From NCBI GenBank assembly GCA_041628615.1, contig JBFKOW010000017.1, forward strand, positions 1 through 30,854: 30,854 nucleotides of DNA, read 5' to 3'. Under the pieces are notes generated by a model. It was not told the origin of the DNA. It saw only the letters and a list, made by a program, of their open reading frames with translations, and did not search any database. Position 1 is the first letter of the stretch. Each line of letters starts with the position of its first letter. The translations under genes and the position numbers were made by a program. Below are positions 1 through 8,442 of this stretch, piece by piece. This stretch comes from JAMWZF01 sp041628615. GTDB taxonomy: Bacteria > Pseudomonadota > Alphaproteobacteria > Rhodobacterales > Rhodobacteraceae.

Positions 1-1
1 C

Positions 2-1459
2 GGCCCCGTCCTTGCGGTCGGGATCCGGGGCGACTGGTCCGGCGGGCTTGGCCCGGCGGACTGGGCGGCGCTGCGGTTCACGGTCTGGCAGGCGGCGCTG
101 TCGGCGCTGTGCTCGGCGGCGCTGGCGGTGCCGGTGGCGCGGGCGCTGGCCCGGCGGCGGTTTCCGGGGCGGGGCCTGCTGCTGACCCTGCTCGGGGCGC
201 CGTTCCTGCTGCCGGTGATCGTCGCCGTGCTCGGCCTGATCGCGGTGTTCGGACGAAACGGCTGGATCAGCGCCGGCCTGGTCGCGCTGGGCCTGCCGCC
301 GCTGTCGATCTACGGGCTGACCGGGGTGGTCCTTGCCCATGTGTTCCTCAACCTGCCGCTGGCGACGCGGCTGATCCTGCAGGGCTGGCAACGGATCCCG
401 GCCGAGCGGCTGCGGCTGGCGGCGGCGCTGGACGCGCCGGTCTGGCGGACGGTGGAGCGGCCGATGCTGCGGCAGGTCCTGCCCGGCGTGGTCGCGGTGA
501 TCTTCGTGATCTGCCTGAACTCCTTCGCGGTGGCGTTGATCCTCGGCGGCGGGCCGCGCGCGACGACCGTGGAACTGGCGATCTACCAGGCGATCCGCTT
601 CGATTTCGACCTCGGCCGGGCGGCGCTGCTGGCGAGCCTGCAGGCGGCGCTGGGCGTCGCCGCGGCGCTGGCGCTGTGGCGGCTGACCCTGCCCGATCCG
701 GCGGGCCATGCCGGGTTCGACCGCATGGTGCCGCGCTGGGACGGATCGCCGTTGGCGGACGGGCTGTGGATCGGGCTGGCCGCCGGTTTCCTGCTGCTGC
801 CGCTTCTCGCGCTGGCGCTGGCCGGGGTCGGCGGGCTGGCCGAGGTGCCGGGGTCGGTCTGGCCGGCGCTGGGGCGGTCGGTTCTGGTTGCTCTGGGCGC
901 GACGGCGCTGTGCCTCGCTCTGGCGCTGCCGATCGCGTTGGGCCGCTGCGGCGGCTGGCTGCCGGTGGCGGCGGGCTTCGTGCCGTTGTCGGCCTCGGCG
1001 CTGGTCGTGGGCACCGGGGTATTCATCCTGCTTCGGCCGCTGGTCCCGCCGGCGGGAATGGCGCTACCGCTGACGGCCCTGGTCAACGCGCTTCTGGCGC
1101 TGCCCTTCGCGCTGCGCGCCATCGCCCCGGCGGCGGCGCAGGCCGAGGCCGAGTTCGGCCGGCTGGCCGACGGTCTTGGCCTGACCGGCTGGTCCCGGGT
1201 GCGGCTGTTCCTCTGGCCGCGGCTGCGGGCGCCGATCGGCTTTGCCGCCGGGCTGACCGCGGCGCTGTCGATGGGCGACCTCGGCGTCATCGCGCTTTTC
1301 GCCGGACCTGGGGAAGAAACCTTGCCGCTGGCAATGTACCGCCTGATGGGGTCCTACCGGACCGACGCGGCGGCGGGGACCGGCCTGATCCTGATCGCCG
1401 CGGCGCTGGCACTGTTCTGGCTGTTCGACAGGGGAGGCCGTCGTGGCGCTGCGGCTTGA
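2..1459 (+). CDS. thiP: Thiamine/thiamine pyrophosphate ABC transporter permease ThiP (5' partial)
   Basis: Inner-membrane permease of the ThiBPQ importer for thiamine and its phosphates. The frame is open from the first bases of the window and runs without a stop to 1457-1459, so the N-terminus lies upstream; internal ATGs such as 128 are not the real start. The protein is almost entirely hydrophobic helices, with two copies of the binding-protein-dependent permease fold (a fused double permease, as in ThiP/FbpB). EAA-like loops are visible around 'AAALDAPVWRTVERPMLRQVLPG' in the first half and 'ADGLGLTGWSRVRLFLWPRL' in the second. It overlaps the next gene, thiQ, by 17 bases, so the two are surely cotranscribed. 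Identification as ThiP rather than an iron permease rests on the ThiQ partner and overall resemblance; thiB should lie just upstream, outside the window. Confidence 0.85.
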   Translation, partial: GPVLAVGIRGDWSGGLGPADWAALRFTVWQAALSALCSAALAVPVARALARRRFPGRGLLLTLLGAPFLLPVIVAVLGLIAVFGRNGWISAGLVALGLPPLSIYGLTGVVLAHVFLNLPLATRLILQGWQRIPAERLRLAAALDAPVWRTVERPMLRQVLPGVVAVIFVICLNSFAVALILGGGPRATTVELAIYQAIRFDFDLGRAALLASLQAALGVAAALALWRLTLPDPAGHAGFDRMVPRWDGSPLADGLWIGLAAGFLLLPLLALALAGVGGLAEVPGSVWPALGRSVLVALGATALCLALALPIALGRCGGWLPVAAGFVPLSASALVVGTGVFILLRPLVPPAGMALPLTALVNALLALPFALRAIAPAAAQAEAEFGRLADGLGLTGWSRVRLFLWPRLRAPIGFAAGLTAALSMGDLGVIALFAGPGEETLPLAMYRLMGSYRTDAAAGTGLILIAAALALFWLFDRGGRRGAAA

Positions 1460-2135
1460 GGGGCTCGAACTCCGGCAGGACGATTTCGTGCTGCGCGCCG
1501 ATCTGGGGTTCGCGCCGGGGCTGACGGCGGTGATCGGTCCCTCCGGCGGCGGCAAGTCCACACTGCTGGCCGCGATCGGCGGGTTTCTCGACCCGGCGGC
1601 GGGCCGGATCACCTGGGACGGGGCGGACCTCGCCGGCCTGCCGCCCGCCCGCCGCCCGGTGGCGACCCTGTTCCAGGACCACAACCTGTTCCCGCACCTG
1701 ACCGTGGCCGAGAACGTGGGCCTCGCCCTGTCGCCGCGCCTGCGGCTGTCCGGTCCGGAGCGGGCGCGGGTGTCCGAGGTTCTGGGCCGCGTCGGGCTGG
1801 ACGGGCTTGACACTCGCCGTCCGGCCGCGCTGTCGGGCGGCCAGCAGAGCCGCGCCGCGCTCGCCCGGGTCCTGTTGCAGGACCGGCCCGTGGTCTGCCT
1901 CGACGAGCCGTTCTCGGCACTGGGGCCGGGGCAGCGGGCCGACATGCTGGCGCTGGCCGCGGAGATGCTGGCGGGCCGGACGGTGATCCTCGTCAGCCAC
2001 GATCCGGACGAGCTGCGTGACGTGGCCGCCGCCGCGGTGATCGTCGATGACGGAGCCGCGCGAGGCCCGTTCGAGACCGGCGCCCTGCTGGCCGATCCGC
2101 CGCCGGACCTCGCCCGCTATCTCGGGCGCGCTTGA
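1443..2135 (+). CDS. thiQ: Thiamine ABC transporter ATP-binding protein ThiQ
   Basis: ATPase subunit driving ThiP-mediated thiamine import at the cytoplasmic face. The start is GTG 1443, inside the end of thiP. The 230 aa length is typical for ThiQ, which is short because it lacks a regulatory C-terminal domain. Walker A GPSGGGKST is at residues 32-40, a Q-loop 'LFQDHNLFPHLTV' at about 76-88, the signature LSGGQQSR at 130-137, Walker B VVCLDEP near 150-156 and the H-loop VSHDPDE follows. The 'FQxxNLFxHLTV' stretch is characteristic of ThiQ. One oddity: the D-loop reads SALG instead of the usual SALD, so the conserved aspartate is glycine at about residue 161. The gene ends just before a strong terminator, so it closes the operon. 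Confidence 0.88.
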   Translation: MALRLEGLELRQDDFVLRADLGFAPGLTAVIGPSGGGKSTLLAAIGGFLDPAAGRITWDGADLAGLPPARRPVATLFQDHNLFPHLTVAENVGLALSPRLRLSGPERARVSEVLGRVGLDGLDTRRPAALSGGQQSRAALARVLLQDRPVVCLDEPFSALGPGQRADMLALAAEMLAGRTVILVSHDPDELRDVAAAAVIVDDGAARGPFETGALLADPPPDLARYLGRA

Positions 2136-2145
2136 CGGCGCCATG

Positions 2146-2175
2146 AAAAAGGCCCGCCGTGGGGCGGGCCTTTCC
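2146..2175. terminator. Bidirectional rho-independent terminator between thiQ and petC
   Basis: A run of A (2146-2150), an 8-bp GC stem (2151-2158 pairing with 2163-2170), a 4-base loop and a T run (2171-2173) form a symmetric hairpin with A/T flanks. It sits between the convergent ends of thiQ (2135) and petC (2201) and can serve both strands. Confidence 0.85.
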
Positions 2176-2200
2176 ATCGGATCGTGCTGAGCCGCGGGAC

Positions 2201-3079
2201 CTACTCGGCGGCCTTCGCCTTGCGCTTGGCGGCGGCCTTGTGCGGTGCCCACAGACGCTTGTTGGTCATGTAGAGCAGCACCGACAGGACGGTGAGGAAG
2301 ATCACCCCGGTCAGGCCGGCTTCCTTGCGGGCGTTGAGCTTGGGCTCGGCGGTCCACATCAGGAAGGCGGCCACATCCTGCGACACCGACTCGATGTCGG
2401 TCGGCGCGCCGTCGGCGTATGTGACGTCGTCGCCCCAGAGCGGCTGCGACATGCCGATCCAGCTGCCGGGATACTTGTGGTGGCCGTCCTCGTCCTTGCA
2501 CTCCTCGGGGTAGCCGCCGTTGGCGAAGGCGACGTTGTAGTAGCCGTCCATGTCCTCCGGGGCGCAGGACGGCGGTTCCTCGTAACCGGCGAGCAGGGAG
2601 GCAATGTATTCCGCCCCGCCCATGCCCTTGAACAGCTGGGCCATGCCGGTGCCGTAGGGGCCGTGGAACCCGGCGCGGGCCTTGGCCATCAGGCTGAGGT
2701 CCGGTGCGCCGGCGGAGCGCACCGCCGGGAACCTGTCGGCCCAGCCGGCGGCACGGAAATCGCCCTCGCCGTCGAGCAGCGCCGGATCCCAGACCTCGTA
2801 GAAGCCGGCATAGGCACGGACCTGTTCCTCGGGGAGGGCCGGTCCGCCCTCGTCCGCGAGGGTCCGGAAGGCGACGTATTGCAGCCCGTGGCAGCCGGCG
2901 CAGATCTCGGTGTAGACCTGCAGGCCGCGCTGAAGCTGCATCTGGTCGTAGCTGCCGAAGGGGCCCTCGAACGAGAAGTCGTAGTCGTGGATCTCGGTCT
3001 CGGCCCCCGCGGCCTGCAGGCTCGCCGGAGCGGCGAATGCCAGGGCGCAGACAGCGGCGGTGGTCAGTGTGCGAAGCAT
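2201..3079 (-). CDS. petC: Cytochrome c1, bc1 complex subunit
   Basis: Haem c subunit of ubiquinol:cytochrome c oxidoreductase; it takes electrons from the Rieske centre and passes them to cytochrome c in the periplasm. The chosen ATG at 3079 (292 aa) starts a Sec signal peptide (residues 1 to about 24); an upstream in-frame ATG at 3139 lies inside petB and would spoil it. The haem attachment motif CAGCH is at 60-64, the axial methionine is in 'WIGMSQPLW' (Met210), and Cys172/Cys194 could form the extra disulfide known in Rhodobacter c1. A C-terminal membrane anchor spans about 255-272, followed by a Lys/Ala-rich cytoplasmic tail. Last gene of petABC, 22 bases after petB; a purine-rich SD precedes the start. 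The operon ends at the terminator near 2160. Confidence 0.95.
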   Translation of the reverse strand: MLRTLTTAAVCALAFAAPASLQAAGAETEIHDYDFSFEGPFGSYDQMQLQRGLQVYTEICAGCHGLQYVAFRTLADEGGPALPEEQVRAYAGFYEVWDPALLDGEGDFRAAGWADRFPAVRSAGAPDLSLMAKARAGFHGPYGTGMAQLFKGMGGAEYIASLLAGYEEPPSCAPEDMDGYYNVAFANGGYPEECKDEDGHHKYPGSWIGMSQPLWGDDVTYADGAPTDIESVSQDVAAFLMWTAEPKLNARKEAGLTGVIFLTVLSVLLYMTNKRLWAPHKAAAKRKAKAAE

Positions 3080-3101
3080 GGCGTGTTTCGTCCTTTCCCG
3101 C

Positions 3102-4445
3102 TTACTCGGCCGGCGCGGCAACAGGGGAGTCCCCGTCATGGCCGCCGCCGTAGTGGGCGATGAAATCCTCTTCGATGGTGGCCGGCTGCGGCAGCGGCTT
3201 CTCGATCACGCCGAGCAGCGGCAGGATCACGAGGAAGTAGCCGAACCAGTAGGCCGAGGCGATCAGGGCGATGTAGGGATAGATCCCTTCCGCCGGCATC
3301 GCGCCGACCCAGGTCAGCACCACGAAGTCGACGATCAGCAGCGCGAACCACCACTTGAACATCGGCCGGAACCGGCCGGACCGCACCGACGAGGTGTCGA
3401 GCCAGGGCGCCAGCGCCATGACCACGATCGCGCCGAACATCGCGATGACCCCGAAGAACTTGGCGTCGACGATGCCGAAGGTGATCCAGTTGGTCAGCAT
3501 CACGATCCAGACGTCGGCGGTGAAGGCCCGCAGGATCGCGTAGAACGGCAGGAAGTACCATTCCGGCACGATGTGCGAGGGCGTCGCCAGCGGGTTCGCC
3601 TCGATGTAGTTGTCCGGGTGGCCGAGGTAGTTCGGCATGAACCCGACGACGGCCATGAACACGGCCAGGATCACCGCCAGCGCGAACAGGTCCTTGATCA
3701 CGAAGTAGGGCCAGAACGGCAGGGTGTCGGCCTCGGCCTCTTCCTTCGACGAGCGGCGCACTTCGACCCCGGTGGGGTTGTTGTTGCCGGTCGAGTGGAA
3801 GGCCCAGACGTGCACGATGGTCAGCCCGAGCAGGATAAAGGGCAGCAGGTAGTGCAGCGAGAAGAACCGGTTCAGGGCCGGCTGACCCACGGCGGAGGCG
3901 CCCAGAAGCCAGGTCTGGATCGATTCGCCGACGAAGGGGATGGCGCCGAACAGGCCGGTGATCACCGCGGTGCCGTGGAACGACATCTGGCCCCAGGGCA
4001 GCACGTAGCCCATGAAGGCGGTGCCCATCATCAGCACGAACATCAGGATGCCGATGATCCAGGTGACCTCCCGCGGGGCCTTGTAGGACCCGTAGTAGAG
4101 CGCCCGGAAGATGTGTAGGTAGACCGCCACGAAGAACAGCGAGGCGCCGTTCATGTGGAAGTAGCGGATCATGTGGCCGCCGTTCACGTTCCGCATGATG
4201 TGCTCGACGCTGGCGAAGGCCATGTCGACATGGGGCACGTAGTGCATCACCAGGACGATGCCGGTGGCGATCTGCAGCACGAGGGTGAAGACCAGCACGA
4301 TGCCCCAGATCCACATCCAGTTGAGGTTCTTGGGGGTGGGGATCATGAGGGTGTCGTAGAGCAGCCCGACGATCGGAAGGCGGCTGTGCAGCCACTTCTC
4401 CGCGTTGCTGGACGGCTCGTAATGGTCGTGGGGAATGCCGGACAT
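3102..4445 (-). CDS. petB: Cytochrome b, bc1 complex subunit
   Basis: Membrane core of the bc1 complex, carrying both b haems and the Qo and Qi quinone sites. The ATG at 4445 is preceded by AAGGAG and gives MSGIPHDHYE..., 447 aa, close to Rhodobacter cytochrome b. Haem-ligand histidines are at 97 (RYFHMNG), 111 (YLHIF), 198 (SLHYL) and 212 (IVHVW), identical to Rhodobacter numbering. The Qo-site motif PEWY is at about 294-297. The segment usually written MSFWGATVITG reads MSFHGTAVITG here, with His157 in place of a strongly conserved Trp (read directly from the codon cac). Start is 11 bases after the petA stop, so the genes are translationally close. Confidence 0.96.
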   Translation of the reverse strand: MSGIPHDHYEPSSNAEKWLHSRLPIVGLLYDTLMIPTPKNLNWMWIWGIVLVFTLVLQIATGIVLVMHYVPHVDMAFASVEHIMRNVNGGHMIRYFHMNGASLFFVAVYLHIFRALYYGSYKAPREVTWIIGILMFVLMMGTAFMGYVLPWGQMSFHGTAVITGLFGAIPFVGESIQTWLLGASAVGQPALNRFFSLHYLLPFILLGLTIVHVWAFHSTGNNNPTGVEVRRSSKEEAEADTLPFWPYFVIKDLFALAVILAVFMAVVGFMPNYLGHPDNYIEANPLATPSHIVPEWYFLPFYAILRAFTADVWIVMLTNWITFGIVDAKFFGVIAMFGAIVVMALAPWLDTSSVRSGRFRPMFKWWFALLIVDFVVLTWVGAMPAEGIYPYIALIASAYWFGYFLVILPLLGVIEKPLPQPATIEEDFIAHYGGGHDGDSPVAAPAE

Positions 4446-4456
4446 GGGACTTCTCC

Positions 4457-5041
4457 TTAACCGAGTTCGATCGTCGATCCGTCGACCCAGGCGACCGGGG
4501 GGATCGGGAGGTTTTCGGGAGCGGGCCCTTTGCGGATGCGGCCCGACAGGTCGTAGTGGGATCCGTGGCAGGGGCAGAACCAGCCGCCGAAGTCGCCGGC
4601 CTCTCCCAGCGGAACGCAGCCGAGGTGGGTGCAGACGCCCATCTGCACCAGCCACGCGCCTTCCGCTTCACCCTCGGGGGAGGGCACGACTCGGTTGGCG
4701 TCGGTGGCCGGGGCGCCGGGCTGCGCGAGGTTGGCGTTGCGCGCATCGGGGTCGGGAAGCGACGCGACGGCATCGTCCTCGGCCCGGGCGGTGGCGATCT
4801 CTTCCTCGGTCCGGTGCCGGACGAAGACGGGCTTGCCCTGCCACAGCACGGTCAGCTGGGTGCCGGGATCGACGAGGCTCACGTCCACCCGGATCGAGAG
4901 CAGCGCCCGAACGTCGGCGGAGGGGTTCATCTGGTTGATCAGCGGCCAGACCGCGGCACCGGTCGCCACGGCGCCGGCCCCGGCGGTGGCGTAGTAGATG
5001 AAATCGCGACGGGTCGTATCGTGGTCGTCTGCGTGGGACAC
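4457..5041 (-). CDS. petA: Ubiquinol-cytochrome c reductase Rieske iron-sulfur subunit
   Basis: High-potential 2Fe-2S subunit of the bc1 complex that oxidises ubiquinol at Qo and reduces cytochrome c1. The GTG at 5041, preceded by AGGAAAGG, gives 194 aa, the normal size; the frame is open further upstream but that stretch does not look coding. N-terminal Tat-type signal anchor: RRDF at 11-14 and a hydrophobic helix at about 16-36 that stays as the membrane anchor. Cluster box 1 is CTHLGC (Cys137, His139, disulfide Cys142) and box 2 CPCHGS (Cys156, disulfide Cys158, His159). First gene of the petABC operon. The divergent upstream gene encodes an outer-membrane protein; the 235-base gap must hold the pet promoter. 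Confidence 0.96.
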   Translation of the reverse strand: MSHADDHDTTRRDFIYYATAGAGAVATGAAVWPLINQMNPSADVRALLSIRVDVSLVDPGTQLTVLWQGKPVFVRHRTEEEIATARAEDDAVASLPDPDARNANLAQPGAPATDANRVVPSPEGEAEGAWLVQMGVCTHLGCVPLGEAGDFGGWFCPCHGSHYDLSGRIRKGPAPENLPIPPVAWVDGSTIELG

Positions 5042-5220
5042 GTAACTGCCTTTCCTGCGATCGTCGTGGATGGGGAGGTCCCCATAGCGTGAACAGGGGC
5101 CTCCAGAACGGACCCTAACCGACGTTCTACCTAGCGGCACGGCCCCGATCCGTCCAGCCGCCCAGATGCGCGAAACGTCGCAGAATTCAGGCCCCTGTCG
5201 CCATCGTGAGGCCTCCCGCC

Positions 5221-5249
5221 TTGCCGCGCTGCCGCGTCAACCATATAGA
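5221..5249 (+). promoter_or_regulatory. Candidate sigma70-type promoter for the outer-membrane protein gene
   Basis: TTGCCG (5221-5226) and TATAGA (5244-5249) are separated by 17 bases. Transcription would begin near 5256, leaving the AGGA at 5265-5268 in the leader and favouring ATG 5277 as the start of the next gene. Seen by eye only. Confidence 0.5.
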
Positions 5250-5276
5250 AAGGAACGACCGCCTAGGATGTTAACC

Positions 5277-5927
5277 ATGCCCCGTCTGCTACCCGTTCTG
5301 ACGCTGTTCGCCGCACTGCCCTCGCTGGCCGCGGCCGAAGTGTCGCTGAGCTTCTACGGCGGCAGCCAGGAATCCCCCCATGCCGAGGTGTCGGTCCGCG
5401 GCAACCCCCTGATTCCCGACGAGGATTTCACCGCGGGGTGGGAGGGCCGTTCCTTCGAGGCGCCGCCCTACTACGGCGTCCGGGCGACCTGGTGGCGGAG
5501 CGAGGAACTGGGCTTCGGCGTCGATTTCACCCACGCCAAGGTCTATGCCGACGACGAGACGCTGGCCGATGACGGCTATGACGTGCTCGAATTCACCGAC
5601 GGCATCAACATCCTGACGGTGAACGTCTACCGCCGCTGGCAGAACGCCTGGGGCGACTTCACGCCCTACGTGGGCGGCGGCCTCGGCCTGTCGATTCCCC
5701 ATGTCGAGGTCGAGAAGAACGGCTCCTCGACCTACGGCTACCAGGTCACCGGCCCGGCGCTGCGCTGGCTCGCGGGCGCGTCCTACCCGATCGCCGAGAA
5801 CTGGGACGTGTTCGGCGAATACATGGGCACCTATTCCCAGAACGAGGCCGATCTGGACGAGGGCGGCACCCTGTCGACGGACATCGTGACCAACGCCCTG
5901 AACGTCGGCGTCAGCTTCAGCTTCTGA
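5277..5927 (+). CDS. Outer-membrane beta-barrel protein (8-strand OmpA/OmpW-like porin fold)
   Basis: Probable small outer-membrane barrel of unknown ligand. From ATG 5277 the protein is 216 aa, with a Sec signal peptide (MPRLLPVLTLF...SLAAA, cleavage near residue 20) and then alternating amphipathic strands rich in Tyr/Trp/Phe and Gly: 'VSLSFYGGSQ', 'YYGVRATWW', 'FGVDFTHAKVY', 'NILTVNVYRRW', 'FTPYVGGGLGLS', 'LRWLAGASYPI', 'WDVFGEYMGTY'. It ends in NVGVSFSF; a C-terminal Phe is the usual BAM recognition signal. ATG 5268 is an alternative start, and the frame is open back to 5166. It faces petA divergently and ends 6 bases from the convergent GST gene. The family resembles the outer-membrane protein beta-barrel domain group (OMP_b-brl); function is not known. 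Confidence 0.75.
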   Translation: MPRLLPVLTLFAALPSLAAAEVSLSFYGGSQESPHAEVSVRGNPLIPDEDFTAGWEGRSFEAPPYYGVRATWWRSEELGFGVDFTHAKVYADDETLADDGYDVLEFTDGINILTVNVYRRWQNAWGDFTPYVGGGLGLSIPHVEVEKNGSSTYGYQVTGPALRWLAGASYPIAENWDVFGEYMGTYSQNEADLDEGGTLSTDIVTNALNVGVSFSF

Positions 5928-5933
5928 GACGAA

Positions 5934-6539
5934 TCAGGCGGCGGGCGCCGTCTCTCGCATCGCCGGCCGATCGCCGAAGCGCGCGAACCATGCCGCCAGT
6001 CCCGGCGCCGAGGCGCGCCAGCCGCGGGCATCGTGGCGCAGGTCGAGATAGCCGAGGACGCAGCCCACCGCGATCTGCCCGGCATCGAGCGGCCCGTTGA
6101 GGTGGCTCATCCAGCGCCCTTCGAGCGCGGCGAGCGCGCCGGTCACCTTGGCCCAATGCGCGTCGAGCCACGGGGTCAGCGCCGCGCCGCCGTCGATGAA
6201 CCGGGTCGCATAGACCATCGCGGTGGCCGAATCCATCATCCCGTCCGCCGTCGCTTCCAGTGTCAGCACCTCCCACAGCCGCGCATCCGGGTAGAACCCG
6301 CCGCCGGCCTGCGCGTCGAGGAACCGGCAGATCACCCGGCTGTCGTAGATCGCCGGACCGTCGGCCCGGACCAGCGCCGGGATCCGGCCGGTCGGGTTGG
6401 CCGCCAGCGCCTCGGGCGCGGGGGCCATCGGGCTGGTCGTCACCGGCACCTCGCGGACCCGGTCCGACAGGCCCGCCTCGCGGATCAGCACCCGGACCTT
6501 GCGGGCATAGGGCGAGGCGGGGGACATGATGAGGTCCAT
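5934..6539 (-). CDS. Glutathione S-transferase family protein (YibF-like)
   Basis: Predicted cytoplasmic GST, 201 aa, using glutathione for conjugation or thiol chemistry; the substrate is unknown. The N-terminal thioredoxin-like domain begins MDLIMSPASPYARKVRV, where the Ser/Pro-rich loop is the glutathione-binding turn. The cis-Pro motif 'GRIPALV' at about 51-57 and 'YDSRVICRFLD' (the D-S pair that binds the gamma-glutamyl group) follow. The helical C-terminal domain runs from about 85 and contains 'GQIAVGCVLGYLDLRH'. A clear GGAAGGAG SD precedes ATG 6539. It starts 32 bases after the PaiB-like gene, so it is probably the last member of the dapF operon. Small YibF-type GSTs are the closest look-alikes. 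Confidence 0.85.
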   Translation of the reverse strand: MDLIMSPASPYARKVRVLIREAGLSDRVREVPVTTSPMAPAPEALAANPTGRIPALVRADGPAIYDSRVICRFLDAQAGGGFYPDARLWEVLTLEATADGMMDSATAMVYATRFIDGGAALTPWLDAHWAKVTGALAALEGRWMSHLNGPLDAGQIAVGCVLGYLDLRHDARGWRASAPGLAAWFARFGDRPAMRETAPAA

Positions 6540-6571
6540 CGGCGGGCTCCTTCCGGCGGGATCGGCGGAGA

Positions 6572-7189
6572 TTACGCGCCCGGCGGGTCGCGCATCAAGC
6601 CGGCAAGCAGGGCGAGATCGCTGCCCATTCCCTCGGGCAACCGTTCCGACGCACGCAGGCGTACCTCGTCGGGCTTGTTCTGGCTCAGCTTCCAGGTCCC
6701 CGCCACCTCTTCGATGTGCAGCCGGAACGGCAGGATCTGCCGCATCATCCGGTCGCGGGCCTCCGCCGTCATCTTGTCCAGGGTCCAGGCCGGTTTCGGC
6801 GCCAGCCCGGCCTCGAAGGCGGCCGATTGCCGGTCCAGCATGTCCCGCATCCCGGACTCCGGCAGCGCGGTCAGGGTGCCGCGCAGGTGCACCGCGACGT
6901 AGTTCCAGGTCGGCACCTGGTCGGCCATGCCGTACCAGTCCGGCGAGACGTAGCCGTCCGGCCCGCTGACCGCGATCACCGCGGGCGCCGGCAGCGCGGC
7001 GCGGGCGATCGGGTTGGAGCGGACGAGGTGCAGGTCGGCGCTCTGCCCGTCCGGCGCGATCAGGACCGGGACGTGGGACAGCAGCGGCCCCGCCGGGCCG
7101 TTCAGCGCGAGGGTTCCGAAGCCGCGGTCCCGGGCGAAGGCCAGGTTCCGGTCGCGGCCCGGGGCCCGGTAGGCCGGGTTCGGGTGCAT
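6572..7189 (-). CDS. FMN-binding negative transcriptional regulator, PaiB family
   Basis: 205 aa flavin-binding split-barrel protein of the PaiB family, named after a Bacillus protease/sporulation repressor; in proteobacteria the role is not established and may be enzymatic. It begins MHPNPAYRAPGRDRNLAFAR, with the conserved 'HPNPAYR'. Other family features are 'GPLLSHVPVLI' (about 34-44), 'HLVRSNP' (54-60), 'VSPDWYGMADQVPTWNYVAVHLRG' split across 81-104, and 'KLSQNKPDEVR' near 167-177. The ATG at 7189 shares one base with the stop of mtaB (TGATG), indicating translational coupling. The frame stays open far upstream inside mtaB but that part is antisense-like noise, so the internal start is preferred. 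Confidence 0.85.
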   Translation of the reverse strand: MHPNPAYRAPGRDRNLAFARDRGFGTLALNGPAGPLLSHVPVLIAPDGQSADLHLVRSNPIARAALPAPAVIAVSGPDGYVSPDWYGMADQVPTWNYVAVHLRGTLTALPESGMRDMLDRQSAAFEAGLAPKPAWTLDKMTAEARDRMMRQILPFRLHIEEVAGTWKLSQNKPDEVRLRASERLPEGMGSDLALLAGLMRDPPGA

Positions 7190-8442
7190 CAGGCGACCAG
7201 CCGGTCGCCCGCCACGCCCCTGACGGTGACGGGAACGAGTGCGCCTTCCGGGTGGTCGGTGGAAAGGTCGACCTCGGCGAACTGCTCGGTCCGGCCCATC
7301 CGGGGGCTTTCGGTCAGGACCAGGTGGCGGCGACCGACCTGGGCGTCCAGGTGGCGGCGCACCGCCGCCGCGCCCGCGTCGCGCAGCCGGGCGGCGCGGT
7401 CCTTCACCGTCCTGCGCGGCAGTTGCGGCATCTTCGCCGCCGGGGTGCCTTGCCGCGGCGAGAACGGGAACACGTGCAGCCAGGTCAGCCCGCACTCCCC
7501 GACCAGCCGCAGCGAATCCTCGAAATGATCCTCGGTCTCGGTCGGGAAACCGGCGATGATGTCGGCCCCGAAGGTCATGTCCGGGCGCAGCGACCGGGCC
7601 TCCGCGCAGAACCGGATCGCGTCGTCGCGCAGGTGCCGCCGCTTCATCCGCTTCAGGATCAGGTCGGCGCCGTGCTGCAGCGACAGGTGCAGGTGGGGCA
7701 TCAGCCGGGGCTCGGTGGCGATCGCCTCCATCAGCGCCGGGTCGGCCTCGATCGAATCGATCGAGCTGATCCGCAGCCGGGGCAGGTCGGGCACCAGTTT
7801 CAGGATCCGACGCACGAGATCGCCCAGCCGCGGCGCGGCGGGCAGGTCGGCGCCCCACGAGGTCAGGTCGACCCCGGTCAGCACCACCTCGTTGTAGCCC
7901 CGATCGACCAGCCGCCTGACCTGGTCGACGACGACCCCCGCGGGAACCGACCGGGAATTCCCCCGGCCGAAGGGGATGATGCAGAAGGTGCAGCGGTGGT
8001 CGCAGCCGTTCTGCACCTGGACATAGGCCCGGCTGCGGGTGCCGAAGCCGTCGATCAGGTGGCCCGCGGTCTCGCGCACCGACATGATGTCGTCGACCTG
8101 CACCTTCTCGGTCGGGCCGGTCAGGTCCAGCCCGGTCCAGGTTTCGGGGCGCATCTTCTCGGCATTGCCGACCACGCGGGCGACCTCGGGCATCGCAGCG
8201 AAGGTCTCGGGCTCGGTCTGGGCGGCGCAGCCGGTGACGATGATCGGCGCGCCGGGATGTTCACGCCGCAGCCTGCGGATGTCCTGCTTGGCCTTGCGCA
8301 CCGCTTCGGCGGTCACCGCGCAGGTGTTGACGATGACGGCGGGACCCAGCCCGGCCGCCATCTCGCGCATCGCCTCGGTCTCGTAGGCGTTGAGCCGGCA
8401 GCCGTGGGTGGAGAATACGGGCGGACGGTCGGCCGCGTTCAT
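7189..8442 (-). CDS. mtaB: tRNA t6A37 methylthiotransferase MtaB
   Basis: Radical-SAM enzyme that adds a methylthio group to t6A at position 37 of ANN-decoding tRNAs, giving ms2t6A. The 417 aa protein has the UPF0004 domain first, with cluster cysteines Cys15 (STHGCRLNAYE), Cys41 (VNTCAVT) and Cys72 (VTGCAAQ). The radical-SAM CxxxCxxC triad Cys147/151/154 is in 'NGCDHRCTFCIIPFGRG', and a C-terminal TRAM-like region ends at about 417. 'THGCRLN' rather than 'TFGCQMN' is the MtaB/RimO-type signature, and the short spacing fits MtaB. The start overlaps the dapF stop by 4 bases (ATGA). Pairing with dapF is common in Rhodobacteraceae as I recall. Two tRNA genes in this window (Lys, Arg) are of the kind this enzyme could modify. 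Confidence 0.93.
   Translation of the reverse strand: MNAADRPPVFSTHGCRLNAYETEAMREMAAGLGPAVIVNTCAVTAEAVRKAKQDIRRLRREHPGAPIIVTGCAAQTEPETFAAMPEVARVVGNAEKMRPETWTGLDLTGPTEKVQVDDIMSVRETAGHLIDGFGTRSRAYVQVQNGCDHRCTFCIIPFGRGNSRSVPAGVVVDQVRRLVDRGYNEVVLTGVDLTSWGADLPAAPRLGDLVRRILKLVPDLPRLRISSIDSIEADPALMEAIATEPRLMPHLHLSLQHGADLILKRMKRRHLRDDAIRFCAEARSLRPDMTFGADIIAGFPTETEDHFEDSLRLVGECGLTWLHVFPFSPRQGTPAAKMPQLPRRTVKDRAARLRDAGAAAVRRHLDAQVGRRHLVLTESPRMGRTEQFAEVDLSTDHPEGALVPVTVRGVAGDRLVA

Noticed and set aside
1..128. TPP riboswitch for the thi operon
   Set aside because: The window begins inside thiP coding sequence; any riboswitch would lie upstream of thiB, outside.
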